From: Paraclostridium dentum
Lineage (GTDB): Bacteria; Bacillota; Clostridia; Peptostreptococcales; Peptostreptococcaceae
Direction: 5' to 3'
NCBI RefSeq assembly: GCF_012922555.1
Contig: NZ_WIPK01000001.1
Span: 806,001 to 870,000 of the forward strand
DNA length: 64,000 nt
Part shown: positions 9,286 to 17,369 of the stretch, one piece after another
Numbering within the stretch: position 1 is the stretch's first letter
How the letters are laid out: the number at the start of each line of letters is the position of its first letter
Notes under the pieces: model-generated
Seen by the model: the letters and a program-made list of their open reading frames with translations, nothing else
What the model was told of the DNA's origin: nothing
The model's database searches: none
Made by a program: the position numbers and the translations under genes

Positions 9286-9870
9286 ATGATTACACTAAAT
9301 TTTAAAAAAGATGGAAATGATATAAAACTAAAAGCAAATATATGTAAAAATAAAACTTTAGAAAATTATATGGATTTTAACTATTTCACAGGCCTTTGTA
9401 AAGATGGATGCCCTCACTATAATTTAAGTTATACATGTCCTCCAAACAGTCCAAAATTTACTGACTACACAAAAAATCACGAGTACTCTTTGGTTTTAGC
9501 AATGTATATGGATGTCGATGATAACAATTCAATAGAAACTGTACATCCATATCTAAGAAAAGTGTTATCTGATTTACTTATACCATTAGAGGAAATATTT
9601 AATGGACTTTTATCAGATGGTGGCCGTTGTAGATATTGTGAAAGATGTACATATATAGATAATATCCCTTGTAGATATCCTGATAAAATGCGTTTTAGCA
9701 TGGAAGCTATGGGCATTGATTTAGACAAAGTTTGTAAGGATATTTTAAATCATTCAATTTTATGGAGTAAAACTGGTGAAGCTAATTACTGCACAGTACT
9801 CGGCTCTATAAATTTCAATGGGAACTTTAATGAAGATGACTTTAAACAAGCTATACTAAAACTTTTATAA
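9286..9870 (+). CDS. DUF2284 predicted metal-binding protein
   Basis: A 194-aa cytoplasmic protein rich in cysteine and matching DUF2284. Cysteine groups are GLCKDGCPHYNLSYTCPP (near residue 42) and GRCRYCERCTYIDNIPC (near residue 108), followed by RFSMEAMGIDL. The spacing suggests an iron-sulfur or zinc site. The biochemical role of the family is not established. It is followed 68 bases later by a small conserved-looking gene. Confidence 0.88.
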   Translation: MITLNFKKDGNDIKLKANICKNKTLENYMDFNYFTGLCKDGCPHYNLSYTCPPNSPKFTDYTKNHEYSLVLAMYMDVDDNNSIETVHPYLRKVLSDLLIPLEEIFNGLLSDGGRCRYCERCTYIDNIPCRYPDKMRFSMEAMGIDLDKVCKDILNHSILWSKTGEANYCTVLGSINFNGNFNEDDFKQAILKLL

Positions 9871-9938
9871 TCCTAATAAAATTAGTTTACTTTGGATAAA
9901 CTTAATTGTGATGACAATATTAATTTTGGAGGTAAACT

Positions 9939-10220
9939 ATGGATAATATGAGTGAAATGAGAAATAAACTAGATAATGGTAATTATGATTTAACACTTGA
10001 AATAGGCGAAAATGCTTACTTTAAAACATATGATGATGTTAATGAAAAATCAGCTGAAGATGTTGTAAGAAATTACTTAAGAAGTAATGCAGATGATGCA
10101 CAGTTTAGTGATTTAGAAATAAAACATTACAGAAATAAACACACAGTAAGTGTTTGCGCAAAGTTAAGTTATAATAATGATAAACACACAGATTATTCAA
10201 AAAGAAATAAATTAATGTAA
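9939..10220 (+). CDS. Small hypothetical protein, 93 aa
   Basis: A charged, soluble protein with no recognised domain, no signal peptide and no membrane helix. It starts at an ATG 6 bases after TTGGAGG and ends inside a strong terminator. Residues 25-75 read like a mixed alpha/beta fold. The strong ribosome site, clean frame and dedicated terminator support a real gene. The function is unknown. It could be co-transcribed with the DUF2284 gene. Confidence 0.7.
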   Translation: MDNMSEMRNKLDNGNYDLTLEIGENAYFKTYDDVNEKSAEDVVRNYLRSNADDAQFSDLEIKHYRNKHTVSVCAKLSYNNDKHTDYSKRNKLM

Positions 10221-10264
10221 AAAAAGAAATTAGTAAATCATCTGATTTACTAATTTCTTTTTTT
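10219..10264. terminator. Bidirectional 22-bp perfect terminator
   Basis: Arms 10219-10240 and 10243-10264 are perfectly complementary, with A7 and T7 ends. The element serves the rightward small gene, whose stop codon it overlaps, and the leftward FUSC gene. Confidence 0.9.
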
Positions 10265-10267
10265 AGC

Positions 10268-12103
10268 TTATGCATATGTTTTAATAACATCTGAATTTTC
10301 AATTATATAAAGTAGATTTTTACATATTACTTTATGATCTATATCATTTGTAGTTTCAATATCTTCTATTATTAAATCCTTAGCTTCTTCTAACTGTGCT
10401 AAATTGTAGTATATAGGCATTTCATTATTTCTTTTAAATTTTAAATATATGCAATACATACTATTAATTAATAATCTCTTTTTATTTAATACTTCATATT
10501 GATTTTTATCATTTACTAAATTATTCATAGATACTAACTTATCTTCTAGTAAATTAGATATTAATAGAAGATTTTTTACTTTATGAAGATTTCCATCACC
10601 ATCAACAGATAGTTGAACTGCTGTTTCCATTTCTTTAATTACATTTCTATACATATCTATCAGTACTTCATATGCAGTGTTTGCATTATATGGTAATATT
10701 AATTTGTTTATAATTAATGCTATAATAATACCTAATGCAATAAACGTAACCCTATTTACAATAAATACATCAGGTGAAGTAAGCATGCTAACAGAACCTA
10801 TAGCTGATATTGTAATACATATCATTTCATATTTATAATCTATTTCTTTTGCATAACCACTTATATATCCAGTAAAAATTATAATAATTGCTCTCAAAGT
10901 CGGATCTTTAAATATTGAAAACAGTATAAATACTGATATACACCCTAAAATAGTTCCAAATAGTCTTTTCTTAGTTTTAATTATTCCATCTTCAGTGTAC
11001 GGTTGTATAACAGAAAATATAGTATATAATATCCATCGACCTTCCTTTAAGTTGAAATAGTCCATTATAAATCCACCCAATGCAATTCCTATAGCAACTT
11101 TTGTAGCATAAGTAAACTTCATAGACTTAGCACTTATATGATCTTTGTAAATATAAGATTTTTTAAAATTATATGGAATCTCTAAATTGTCATATATATT
11201 TTTTTCACTGCTATTATTTGTATATTCATTTAAATAAAAAGATATATTTTCCATTGCATCGTAAAATTCATATAACTCTGTAATCATTGAATTTTTAAAA
11301 TTTATTTCACTTTGATTTATATCTTTATTTAAATAAGACTTTAAATTATTTAATTCGTAGCTAATTGTTGATAAATCTTCACTATTATACAAACTTGTAT
11401 CTTGTCTATAATCATCTAGCATAGTATTTATTCTTTCAAAATTAAAAACTATATTAAAAACATTAGATCCATTACCAGTCAAGAAGAAACCTTTTTTTCT
11501 ATTATCATAAATAATAGTTTTTATTTTTCTCATTGAATTGTTTATTTTTAAATCCAAAGATTCACTATAGTCATTTTGATTTTTTAAGTATTCAGCTTTT
11601 TGGGCTATATAAATACCTAAATCCATTAATACTTTATCACTAGTTTTTTCTAATTTATTTTTATTAACTAGTATTTGTGAAATCATTATGATTAAAGCCC
11701 CAGCAGCTAAGGATGTTAGTCTTAAAGGTAGTTGATCTAAGCTCACAGGCGCTCCAATCATAAATAAGTATAACAATCCAAATGCTACATCCAAATGACT
11801 TCTTAAATTATAACTAAATAGGTATGCTACTATAAACATAGCTACTAAATTACAAACAATTCCTAAAAAAATATTTTGAACAGCTAAAAAAGAAAATATT
11901 CCTAAAAATAAATTGATTCCTACCAATTTAAATGTATTTTTAATTGGAGATATAGCTAAGTTTCGTTGTAGCAGCATTAGCAACATAGTTATAACTATAA
12001 CCCCTATTAAAGAATTTTCTTTTCCAAATATAGAAATAAAAATATTTATGAATGCAAATATAAATATAAACAGTAATGTTTTAGGTAAAATCTGTTTTTT
12101 CAT
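10268..12103 (-). CDS. FUSC-family membrane transporter (aromatic acid exporter-like)
   Basis: A 611-aa inner-membrane protein with the FUSC architecture: a hydrophobic block with several helices (about residues 7-150), a helical cytoplasmic stretch (150-325), a second hydrophobic block (330-475, with GGFIMDYFNLKEGRWILYT), and a C-terminal cytoplasmic helical tail. Related proteins export fusaric or other aromatic acids. The actual substrate is unknown. AAAAGGAGG precedes the ATG by 5 bases. The gene is monocistronic, with terminators on both sides. Confidence 0.88.
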   Translation of the reverse strand: MKKQILPKTLLFIFIFAFINIFISIFGKENSLIGVIVITMLLMLLQRNLAISPIKNTFKLVGINLFLGIFSFLAVQNIFLGIVCNLVAMFIVAYLFSYNLRSHLDVAFGLLYLFMIGAPVSLDQLPLRLTSLAAGALIIMISQILVNKNKLEKTSDKVLMDLGIYIAQKAEYLKNQNDYSESLDLKINNSMRKIKTIIYDNRKKGFFLTGNGSNVFNIVFNFERINTMLDDYRQDTSLYNSEDLSTISYELNNLKSYLNKDINQSEINFKNSMITELYEFYDAMENISFYLNEYTNNSSEKNIYDNLEIPYNFKKSYIYKDHISAKSMKFTYATKVAIGIALGGFIMDYFNLKEGRWILYTIFSVIQPYTEDGIIKTKKRLFGTILGCISVFILFSIFKDPTLRAIIIIFTGYISGYAKEIDYKYEMICITISAIGSVSMLTSPDVFIVNRVTFIALGIIIALIINKLILPYNANTAYEVLIDMYRNVIKEMETAVQLSVDGDGNLHKVKNLLLISNLLEDKLVSMNNLVNDKNQYEVLNKKRLLINSMYCIYLKFKRNNEMPIYYNLAQLEEAKDLIIEDIETTNDIDHKVICKNLLYIIENSDVIKTYA

Positions 12104-12314
12104 AAAACCTCCTTTTCGAATTATATTTTAAATTTTTACGATAATATTAATTTTATCAGATTTATTATTTTATTCAAATTAAGTAAAATTCGAAACCACA
12201 CATACTTTAAACTTAAATAGATAGTTTTATTTAATTACCTATCAGACATTAAGTAATAAAGATTCTATAAAAAAACTATTCCCCAACAAACGTTTGAATC
12301 TAAATTATAAAAAT

Positions 12315-12351
12315 AAAAAAACTACCTAAATTTAAATTTAGGTAGTTTTTT
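12315..12351. terminator. Terminator downstream of the AI-2E-type permease gene
   Basis: AAAAAACTACCTAAAT pairs with ATTTAGGTAGTTTTTT around TTAA. It lies 5 bases beyond the stop of the leftward permease gene. Confidence 0.85.
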
Positions 12352-12355
12352 ATTT

Positions 12356-13525
12356 TTACTTTTTAAGATAGTCGTTTGTATTAACAGGTAGACCTTTTTT
12401 ATCTAATTTTTCCTCTATTAATTCCTTAATAATTGAGTAAATTATTGCAAATAAAGGAACGCCTATAATCATTCCCACTAAACCTAGGAACTTTCCTGCA
12501 ACTAATAATGAAAATAAAATCCAAAATGCTGAAATACCTATAGAGTCTCCTAAAATTTTAGGTCCTATTATATTTCCATCTAATTGCTGAATAACTATAA
12601 TTATTAATATGAACCATAATGCTTTTATTGGTGATACGAATAGAATTATTATGGTTGCAGGTATAGCCCCAAAGAAAGGCCCAAAAAATGGTATTATATT
12701 TGTTATACCTATAATTACTGATATAAGTAGTACATATGGCATTTTGAATATAGTAAGTACTACAAAAGTAAGCACTCCTATTATTGCAGAATCTATTATT
12801 TTTCCGCTCAAGAATTTTCCAAATGTATCATTACTTCTATCAACTAACTGTAATATTCGTTTAGAATGTTTTTCATTAAATACTGCACATACTACTTTTC
12901 TTCCTAATGCACAAAACTTTTCTTTATCTATAAGCAAATAAATAGATATTATAACTCCAAGAACTATATTCCATATACTAGATGCTACTATTCCTAAAGC
13001 TTGTCCTACCACTGGTAGTAATCCCGCAGCAACGCTTATAAAATAGTTTATAAAATCAGTAAGTTTTGTAACTGCTATATCTAAATATTCCTTATCTACA
13101 TTCAAATCTTTTGTATATTTAGTTAAAAGATCTGATAAATTAGTTAAATATGTAGGTATATCATTAACAAGTCCAAGCATGCTTTCTACTAATTGAGGTA
13201 ATACAAATTGAATGAATAAAGCTAATAAGATAAATGCTACTATATAAGTAAGTAAAAGCCCTATAGCCCTCTTACTTTTAGGCTTTAATTTATTTAATTT
13301 GTTTTTACTAAGCATTCTTTCTTCAACAAATACTAATATGAAATTTAATAGATAAGCTATAACAGCTCCTATTATAAATGGTTGAAGCGTAGATATAATA
13401 CTGCTTATTTTGCCCATAAACACACTTGTATCACTTGCAATGCGATAAAAAATAATACTACAGCAAATAACTATAAACGAATACACAGATATAGTCGTAT
13501 ATTTACTGTTCCAATTTACTTTCAT
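12356..13525 (-). CDS. AI-2E family transporter
   Basis: A 389-aa polytopic membrane protein. Two N-terminal helices (residues 14-32 and 48-67) are followed by a pair after residue 85, a periplasmic segment (about 125-150), and four to five C-terminal helices. Family-typical segments are IIGITNIIPFFGPFFGAIPA and GPKILGDSIGISAFWIL. The family includes AI-2 exporters and Na+/H+ antiporters, so the substrate is uncertain. AGGAGGT precedes the ATG. Confidence 0.9.
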   Translation of the reverse strand: MKVNWNSKYTTISVYSFIVICCSIIFYRIASDTSVFMGKISSIISTLQPFIIGAVIAYLLNFILVFVEERMLSKNKLNKLKPKSKRAIGLLLTYIVAFILLALFIQFVLPQLVESMLGLVNDIPTYLTNLSDLLTKYTKDLNVDKEYLDIAVTKLTDFINYFISVAAGLLPVVGQALGIVASSIWNIVLGVIISIYLLIDKEKFCALGRKVVCAVFNEKHSKRILQLVDRSNDTFGKFLSGKIIDSAIIGVLTFVVLTIFKMPYVLLISVIIGITNIIPFFGPFFGAIPATIIILFVSPIKALWFILIIIVIQQLDGNIIGPKILGDSIGISAFWILFSLLVAGKFLGLVGMIIGVPLFAIIYSIIKELIEEKLDKKGLPVNTNDYLKK

Positions 13526-13708
13526 TTTTACCTCCTAATATAATATATAAACTTATATCTTTAATATAAGCATTAAATGGTATTAAGTGTCAATAGATTA
13601 GAGTATAAATTCATATAAAATTCTATTTGACTACAAAATTTTATTTAGAATAAATTTAATGTTTTAAGCTTAAAATAACTACATACTTAAAACAAAGGAG
13701 ATTTAAAA

Positions 13709-13885
13709 ATGTCTAAAAAAACTAAAACTGAATTTAATAATCAATGGGCAAATTCTTTAAATGATTTAACAAATAAGTCAGAATCTAAACAAAAAAATGA
13801 AAACAATAATCAATGGACTTCAACTTTGAAAAATTCTTCAGAAGCTTATTTAAAAGGATCATGTTCTACAAAAAATAAAAAATAA
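13709..13885 (+). CDS. Small hydrophilic protein, 58 aa, with a duplicated NNQW motif
   Basis: ATG at 13709, 8 bases after a strong AAAGGAG, and TAA at 13883-13885. The protein is polar and Lys/Asn/Ser-rich. It shows an internal repeat: FNNQWANSLNDL (residues 9-20) and NNNQWTSTLKNS (32-43). A terminator follows 17 bases after the stop. No family was recognised. The strong ribosome site, internal repeat and own terminator argue that it is expressed. It could be a small spore or stress protein, but that is only a guess. Confidence 0.68.
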   Translation: MSKKTKTEFNNQWANSLNDLTNKSESKQKNENNNQWTSTLKNSSEAYLKGSCSTKNKK

Positions 13886-13902
13886 TCATTTTTATTTTCG
13901 TT

Positions 13903-13936
13903 AATGACTATGTCTAATTAGATATAGTCATTTTTA
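13903..13936 (+). terminator. Terminator of the 58-aa gene
   Basis: A 14-bp stem with one G.U pair (AATGACTATGTCTA with TAGATATAGTCATT) is followed by TTTTTAT. The rest of the gap up to 14191 is AT-rich and shows nothing recognisable. Confidence 0.8.
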
Positions 13937-14191
13937 TATTTTTGTTATTAAGATTAAATTTTATGTATTTTAAATAAATAAATTTATATTATTCAATATC
14001 ATTTATCTATTTTGGTAAAAATACCTAATAATAAATGTTTTTTATTTTTAAAATGAATATATATAATTTAACTTATTCATTTTAACTTTAAATATATTAT
14101 TTTGAAAAATTTCAGAATTATTTAACTTTAAGTTAGTATGTTTAGTTTAATATTTTTTTAGGGTATATGTATGTTCGAGGAGATGGTACAT

Positions 14192-14692
14192 ATGGAAAAT
14201 AAAAGAAAATTAGAAACAACATTAATATTGGAGGGAATTCTATTTGGGATAATAGGTATATTATTTTTTATAAATCCAATAGAGTCTTTCTTTAGCTTTA
14301 CAACTGTGGCAGGAATACTACTAATTATAGCAGGAATATTTACAATAATAAGAGCCTTTAAAACTACTGAAAAAGCATATTATGTATTTAGTGGAATTAT
14401 AAATATACTATTCGGATTAATAGTATGGTTATCACCTATATCAACTACAGAAACTTTAATATTATTTTATGGAATCTGGGCAGTTGTAAGAGGTATATAC
14501 TTACTAATAATATCAATAAAAAGAAGAAAAATTGGATTCAATTTAAATACTTTATATAATGTATTACTTATAGTTCTTGGAATATTAATTCTTGTAAATC
14601 CTATAGTAACACTATTTGCAACTCCATATATAATAGGTATTTATTTTATAATATCTGCTATATGTGAAATATGCCTAGGATTTGAAGTTTAA
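14192..14692 (+). CDS. HdeD/DUF308-family membrane protein
   Basis: A 166-aa protein with six predicted membrane helices in three similar pairs, the HdeD/DUF308 pattern (for example LFFINPIESFFSF, LIVWLSPISTTETL and LILVNPIVTLFA, each in a hydrophobic pair). The start at 14192 is chosen because GAGGAG (14177-14182) lies 9 bases before it. An in-frame ATG at 14171 precedes that site and has none of its own. HdeD is linked to acid stress in enterobacteria. In Firmicutes the role is unproven. Confidence 0.85.
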   Translation: MENKRKLETTLILEGILFGIIGILFFINPIESFFSFTTVAGILLIIAGIFTIIRAFKTTEKAYYVFSGIINILFGLIVWLSPISTTETLILFYGIWAVVRGIYLLIISIKRRKIGFNLNTLYNVLLIVLGILILVNPIVTLFATPYIIGIYFIISAICEICLGFEV

Positions 14693-14726
14693 AAAAAGGT
14701 GAACCTTTAAAGGTTCACCTTTTTTA
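14692..14726. terminator. Bidirectional terminator
   Basis: The palindrome AAAAAAGGTGAACC / GGTTCACCTTTTTT separates the rightward HdeD-like gene and the next leftward gene. Confidence 0.88.
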
Positions 14727-15287
14727 TTACTTATTATTTTCACTAGAATCTATAATATTTTCTATCATATCCAATTGTTGCTTAGATGCATTGATTTTTA
14801 TTTTTAACTTATCAAGTTTAGCTTGCATTGATTTTTTTACTTTCTCGTCATCAGTACTTTCCATTTCATTTAATCCTTTTTGATATATATTCTCTAATGT
14901 ATCTATCTTTAATTTCATTTTATCATATACAACTTTAGGATTATTTTTAAATGCTAAAACCTTTTTTTCATTAGAAGATAGCATCTTGAAATAAACAAAG
15001 TAAATTAACATAGTAACGCTAATGTTAAATGTAACAAAGTTTCCACTTTGAGTAGTTAAGCTTACTAATTCAATACATATAAAGTTGAACAGTAATAATC
15101 TACTTAAAGTTTTTTGATTTTCTAATGTTGATTGATCTGTAACCTCTTTATTTCTCATAAACTGATATGGAATTAATACTGTTATTATTGGAGTTAGATA
15201 TAATATATTAGATTCAAACATAGAATAGATTACACTAAATATTAAAATAAACGATTTTGCCCTTCTTATTGAACTCCCTTGTCTCAT
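14727..15287 (-). CDS. Hypothetical membrane protein with C-terminal coiled coil, 186 aa
   Basis: No family was recognised. Residues 9-45 and 65-102 are hydrophobic and should form about four membrane helices with positively charged connecting loops (IRRAK, FMRNKE). Residues 115-180 are charged and heptad-like, consistent with a cytoplasmic coiled coil. AGAGGTGG lies 7 bases before the ATG. The gene is flanked by terminators, so it is probably transcribed alone. Confidence 0.72.
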   Translation of the reverse strand: MRQGSSIRRAKSFILIFSVIYSMFESNILYLTPIITVLIPYQFMRNKEVTDQSTLENQKTLSRLLLFNFICIELVSLTTQSGNFVTFNISVTMLIYFVYFKMLSSNEKKVLAFKNNPKVVYDKMKLKIDTLENIYQKGLNEMESTDDEKVKKSMQAKLDKLKIKINASKQQLDMIENIIDSSENNK

Positions 15288-15394
15288 TTTACACCACCTC
15301 TTTAACCTTTATAATTGTATAACTTTATAAATTGTTTTATACTAAAATAATATTAATATCATATCATATTTTATGCAAAAAATAAATTTAAATT

Positions 15395-15437
15395 TATAAA
15401 GAAAAAGGATAAAGTTAAACTTTATCCTTTTTTATAA
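15395..15437 (-). terminator. Terminator downstream of mscL
   Basis: AAAAAGGATAAAGTT pairs with AACTTTATCCTTTTT, with outer AT pairs extending the stem. It lies just after the mscL stop. Confidence 0.82.
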
Positions 15438-15438
15438 A

Positions 15439-15861
15439 TTAATTTTGATTTTGTAATAAATCTTTTATATCTCTAAGTAATAAAACCTCTTCAGAAATTT
15501 TTTCAGCCTTTTCTTCTTCAATAGCAAGTTCTTCCTTAAGAGTTGCATTTTTTAGTTTCATTAATCCCTTTATAAATATAAATATACAAAACGATATTAT
15601 TATAAAGTTAACTGTTGTTTGTATGAAATTCCCTAAGTTTAAAGTAACAGCTGGAGATTTGCCAACAGCTTCTTTTAATATAATTTTATATTCAGAAAAG
15701 TTTATACCTCCAGTTAACATTCCAACCACAGGCATTATAATATCATTTACTAATGATGTAACTATTTTAGAAAATGCACCTCCGACAACAACCCCGACAG
15801 CAAGATCTATTATATTTCCTTTAACTGCAAATTCTCTAAATTCATTTAATATCTTTCTCAT
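15439..15861 (-). CDS. mscL: Large-conductance mechanosensitive channel
   Basis: A 140-aa pentameric safety valve that opens under high membrane tension. It begins MRKILNEFREFAVKGNIID, the amphipathic N-terminal helix, followed by AVGVVVGGAFSKIVTSLV (TM1), the extracellular loop, and TVNFIIISFCIFIFIKGL (TM2). The C-terminal helical bundle is charged. AAAGGAG precedes the ATG at 15861. A longer in-frame start at 15900 lacks one. Confidence 0.95.
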   Translation of the reverse strand: MRKILNEFREFAVKGNIIDLAVGVVVGGAFSKIVTSLVNDIIMPVVGMLTGGINFSEYKIILKEAVGKSPAVTLNLGNFIQTTVNFIIISFCIFIFIKGLMKLKNATLKEELAIEEEKAEKISEEVLLLRDIKDLLQNQN

Positions 15862-15956
15862 AAATTGTTCTCCTTTGATTATATAATTACCGATTACCAA
15901 AATTAAATACCCTGATATTTATTGTTTAAAACATAAAACTCACTTTACCTAAGCAT

Positions 15957-16016
15957 AAAAAAGACTTTAAAATGCACTTATATAATTTAATAAATACATT
16001 AAAAAGCCTTTTAAAC
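15957..16016 (-). terminator. Imperfect terminator downstream of the aminopeptidase P gene
   Basis: An AAAAGGCTTTTTAATGTA-like arm pairs imperfectly with TGCATTTTAAAGTCTTTTTT on the minus strand and ends in a T-run. Confidence 0.6.
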
Positions 16017-16018
16017 TT

Positions 16019-17245
16019 TTATCTCATTAAATTTTCTATATCTTCTATTTCGATAGGTATATCCTTTGATAGATTTGTACACCCAAAATCAGTAATTAAT
16101 AAATCATCTTCTAGTCTTATGCCAATCCCCTCTTCTTCTATATAAAGTCCCGGCTCATTAGTTATCACAGATCCAACCTCCAGTTTTGAATCACTTATCC
16201 AAACATCATGTGTATCTAATCCTAATGAATGACCAATTGAATGGAAGTAATATTTTCCAACTTCTTCTTCTTTTGATATAAGTCCTATATCTATACATCC
16301 CTTTGATAAAGATTTTTTTGCAATATCATTTAAATCTCTTAACGTAATTCCAGGTTTAGCTGCTTTCTCGACCTCTTTCATGCAATTTAAAACAATTGAA
16401 TAAATTTGCTTTTGGCGTTCTGTAAACTTTCCATTAATAGGTATTGTTCTAGAAATATCTGAACAATAATAATTGTATTCTGCTCCTAAATCAAATAAAA
16501 TTAAATCTCCATCTGTGCAATCTTGATTATTATCTTCATAATGAAGAACGGTTGCATTTTTACCCGCAGCACAAATAGTATTAAATGCATGTGCAGAAGC
16601 TCCTAATCGTTTTATTTCAAAGTCAAAATATGACTCTACCTCATATTCTTTCATGTTAGGTTTTATATTTTTAGCCATAGAAATAATACCTTCTTCAGTT
16701 ATAGATATGGCTTTTTTTATAGTCTTTATTTCATCTTCATTTTTTATCATTCTCAAACTAACAATTTGAGAATATATATTTTTAATTTTTATATATGGAT
16801 ATTTAATTTTTATTAAATTTGCCATATCTTGAGCCTTTGTTGATGGAATGTCTATTGATTGTCTTTCTAAATCAAAATATATGTTTTTTATTCCTCTTCT
16901 ATCAATATAGGATGAAATAGTACTTTCAAATTCATCAATGTATTTTATATTTTTAACCTTGCTTATCTTTCTAGCTTCATCTTTATTTATAGATCGTCCT
17001 ACCCACTTTGCCATAAGTTCATCTTCTCTTTGTACATATACATTTTCTATAACTTCTGTTTCTGTTTTTAATATAGTCAATATAACTTTTTTGTCATTTA
17101 TTCCCGTTAAATAATAAAAATTTCTATTTGGTGTAAATTTATATTGTTGATCGGCACTTCTAAAAGGAGCATCTCCTGCAAATAATATAAGTAAAGATTC
17201 TTCTTTCATTTTTTTAATAAGATTTTTACGATTTAAATCAAACAT
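16019..17245 (-). CDS. Xaa-Pro aminopeptidase (M24B)
   Basis: A 408-aa dimetal aminopeptidase removing the residue before proline. The N-terminal creatinase-like domain (1-165) is followed by a pita-bread domain with the metal ligands in place: LILFDLGAEYNYYCSDISR (two Asp), HSIGHSLGLDTHD (His), ITNEPGLYIEEEGIG (Glu) and IRLEDDLLI (Glu). The start at 17245 follows AAGGAGGAGA. An upstream in-frame start overlaps that site and is rejected. Probably monocistronic. Confidence 0.93.
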   Translation of the reverse strand: MFDLNRKNLIKKMKEESLLILFAGDAPFRSADQQYKFTPNRNFYYLTGINDKKVILTILKTETEVIENVYVQREDELMAKWVGRSINKDEARKISKVKNIKYIDEFESTISSYIDRRGIKNIYFDLERQSIDIPSTKAQDMANLIKIKYPYIKIKNIYSQIVSLRMIKNEDEIKTIKKAISITEEGIISMAKNIKPNMKEYEVESYFDFEIKRLGASAHAFNTICAAGKNATVLHYEDNNQDCTDGDLILFDLGAEYNYYCSDISRTIPINGKFTERQKQIYSIVLNCMKEVEKAAKPGITLRDLNDIAKKSLSKGCIDIGLISKEEEVGKYYFHSIGHSLGLDTHDVWISDSKLEVGSVITNEPGLYIEEEGIGIRLEDDLLITDFGCTNLSKDIPIEIEDIENLMR

Positions 17246-17329
17246 AAATTTCTCCTCCTTAATAGCTATATTCAATTTAATTATATCAGTTTCTAATTGC
17301 GTTTAAATTTAATAGTATAAAAAAATCCA

Positions 17330-17369
17330 AAAATAAAAACTAACCTGATAGTCAAGTTAGTTTTATTTT
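17330..17369 (-). terminator. Terminator of the Bce-like ABC operon
   Basis: AAAACTAAC / GTTAGTTTT arms with an inner TGA-TCA pair form a hairpin overlapping the stop of the permease gene. Confidence 0.75.
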
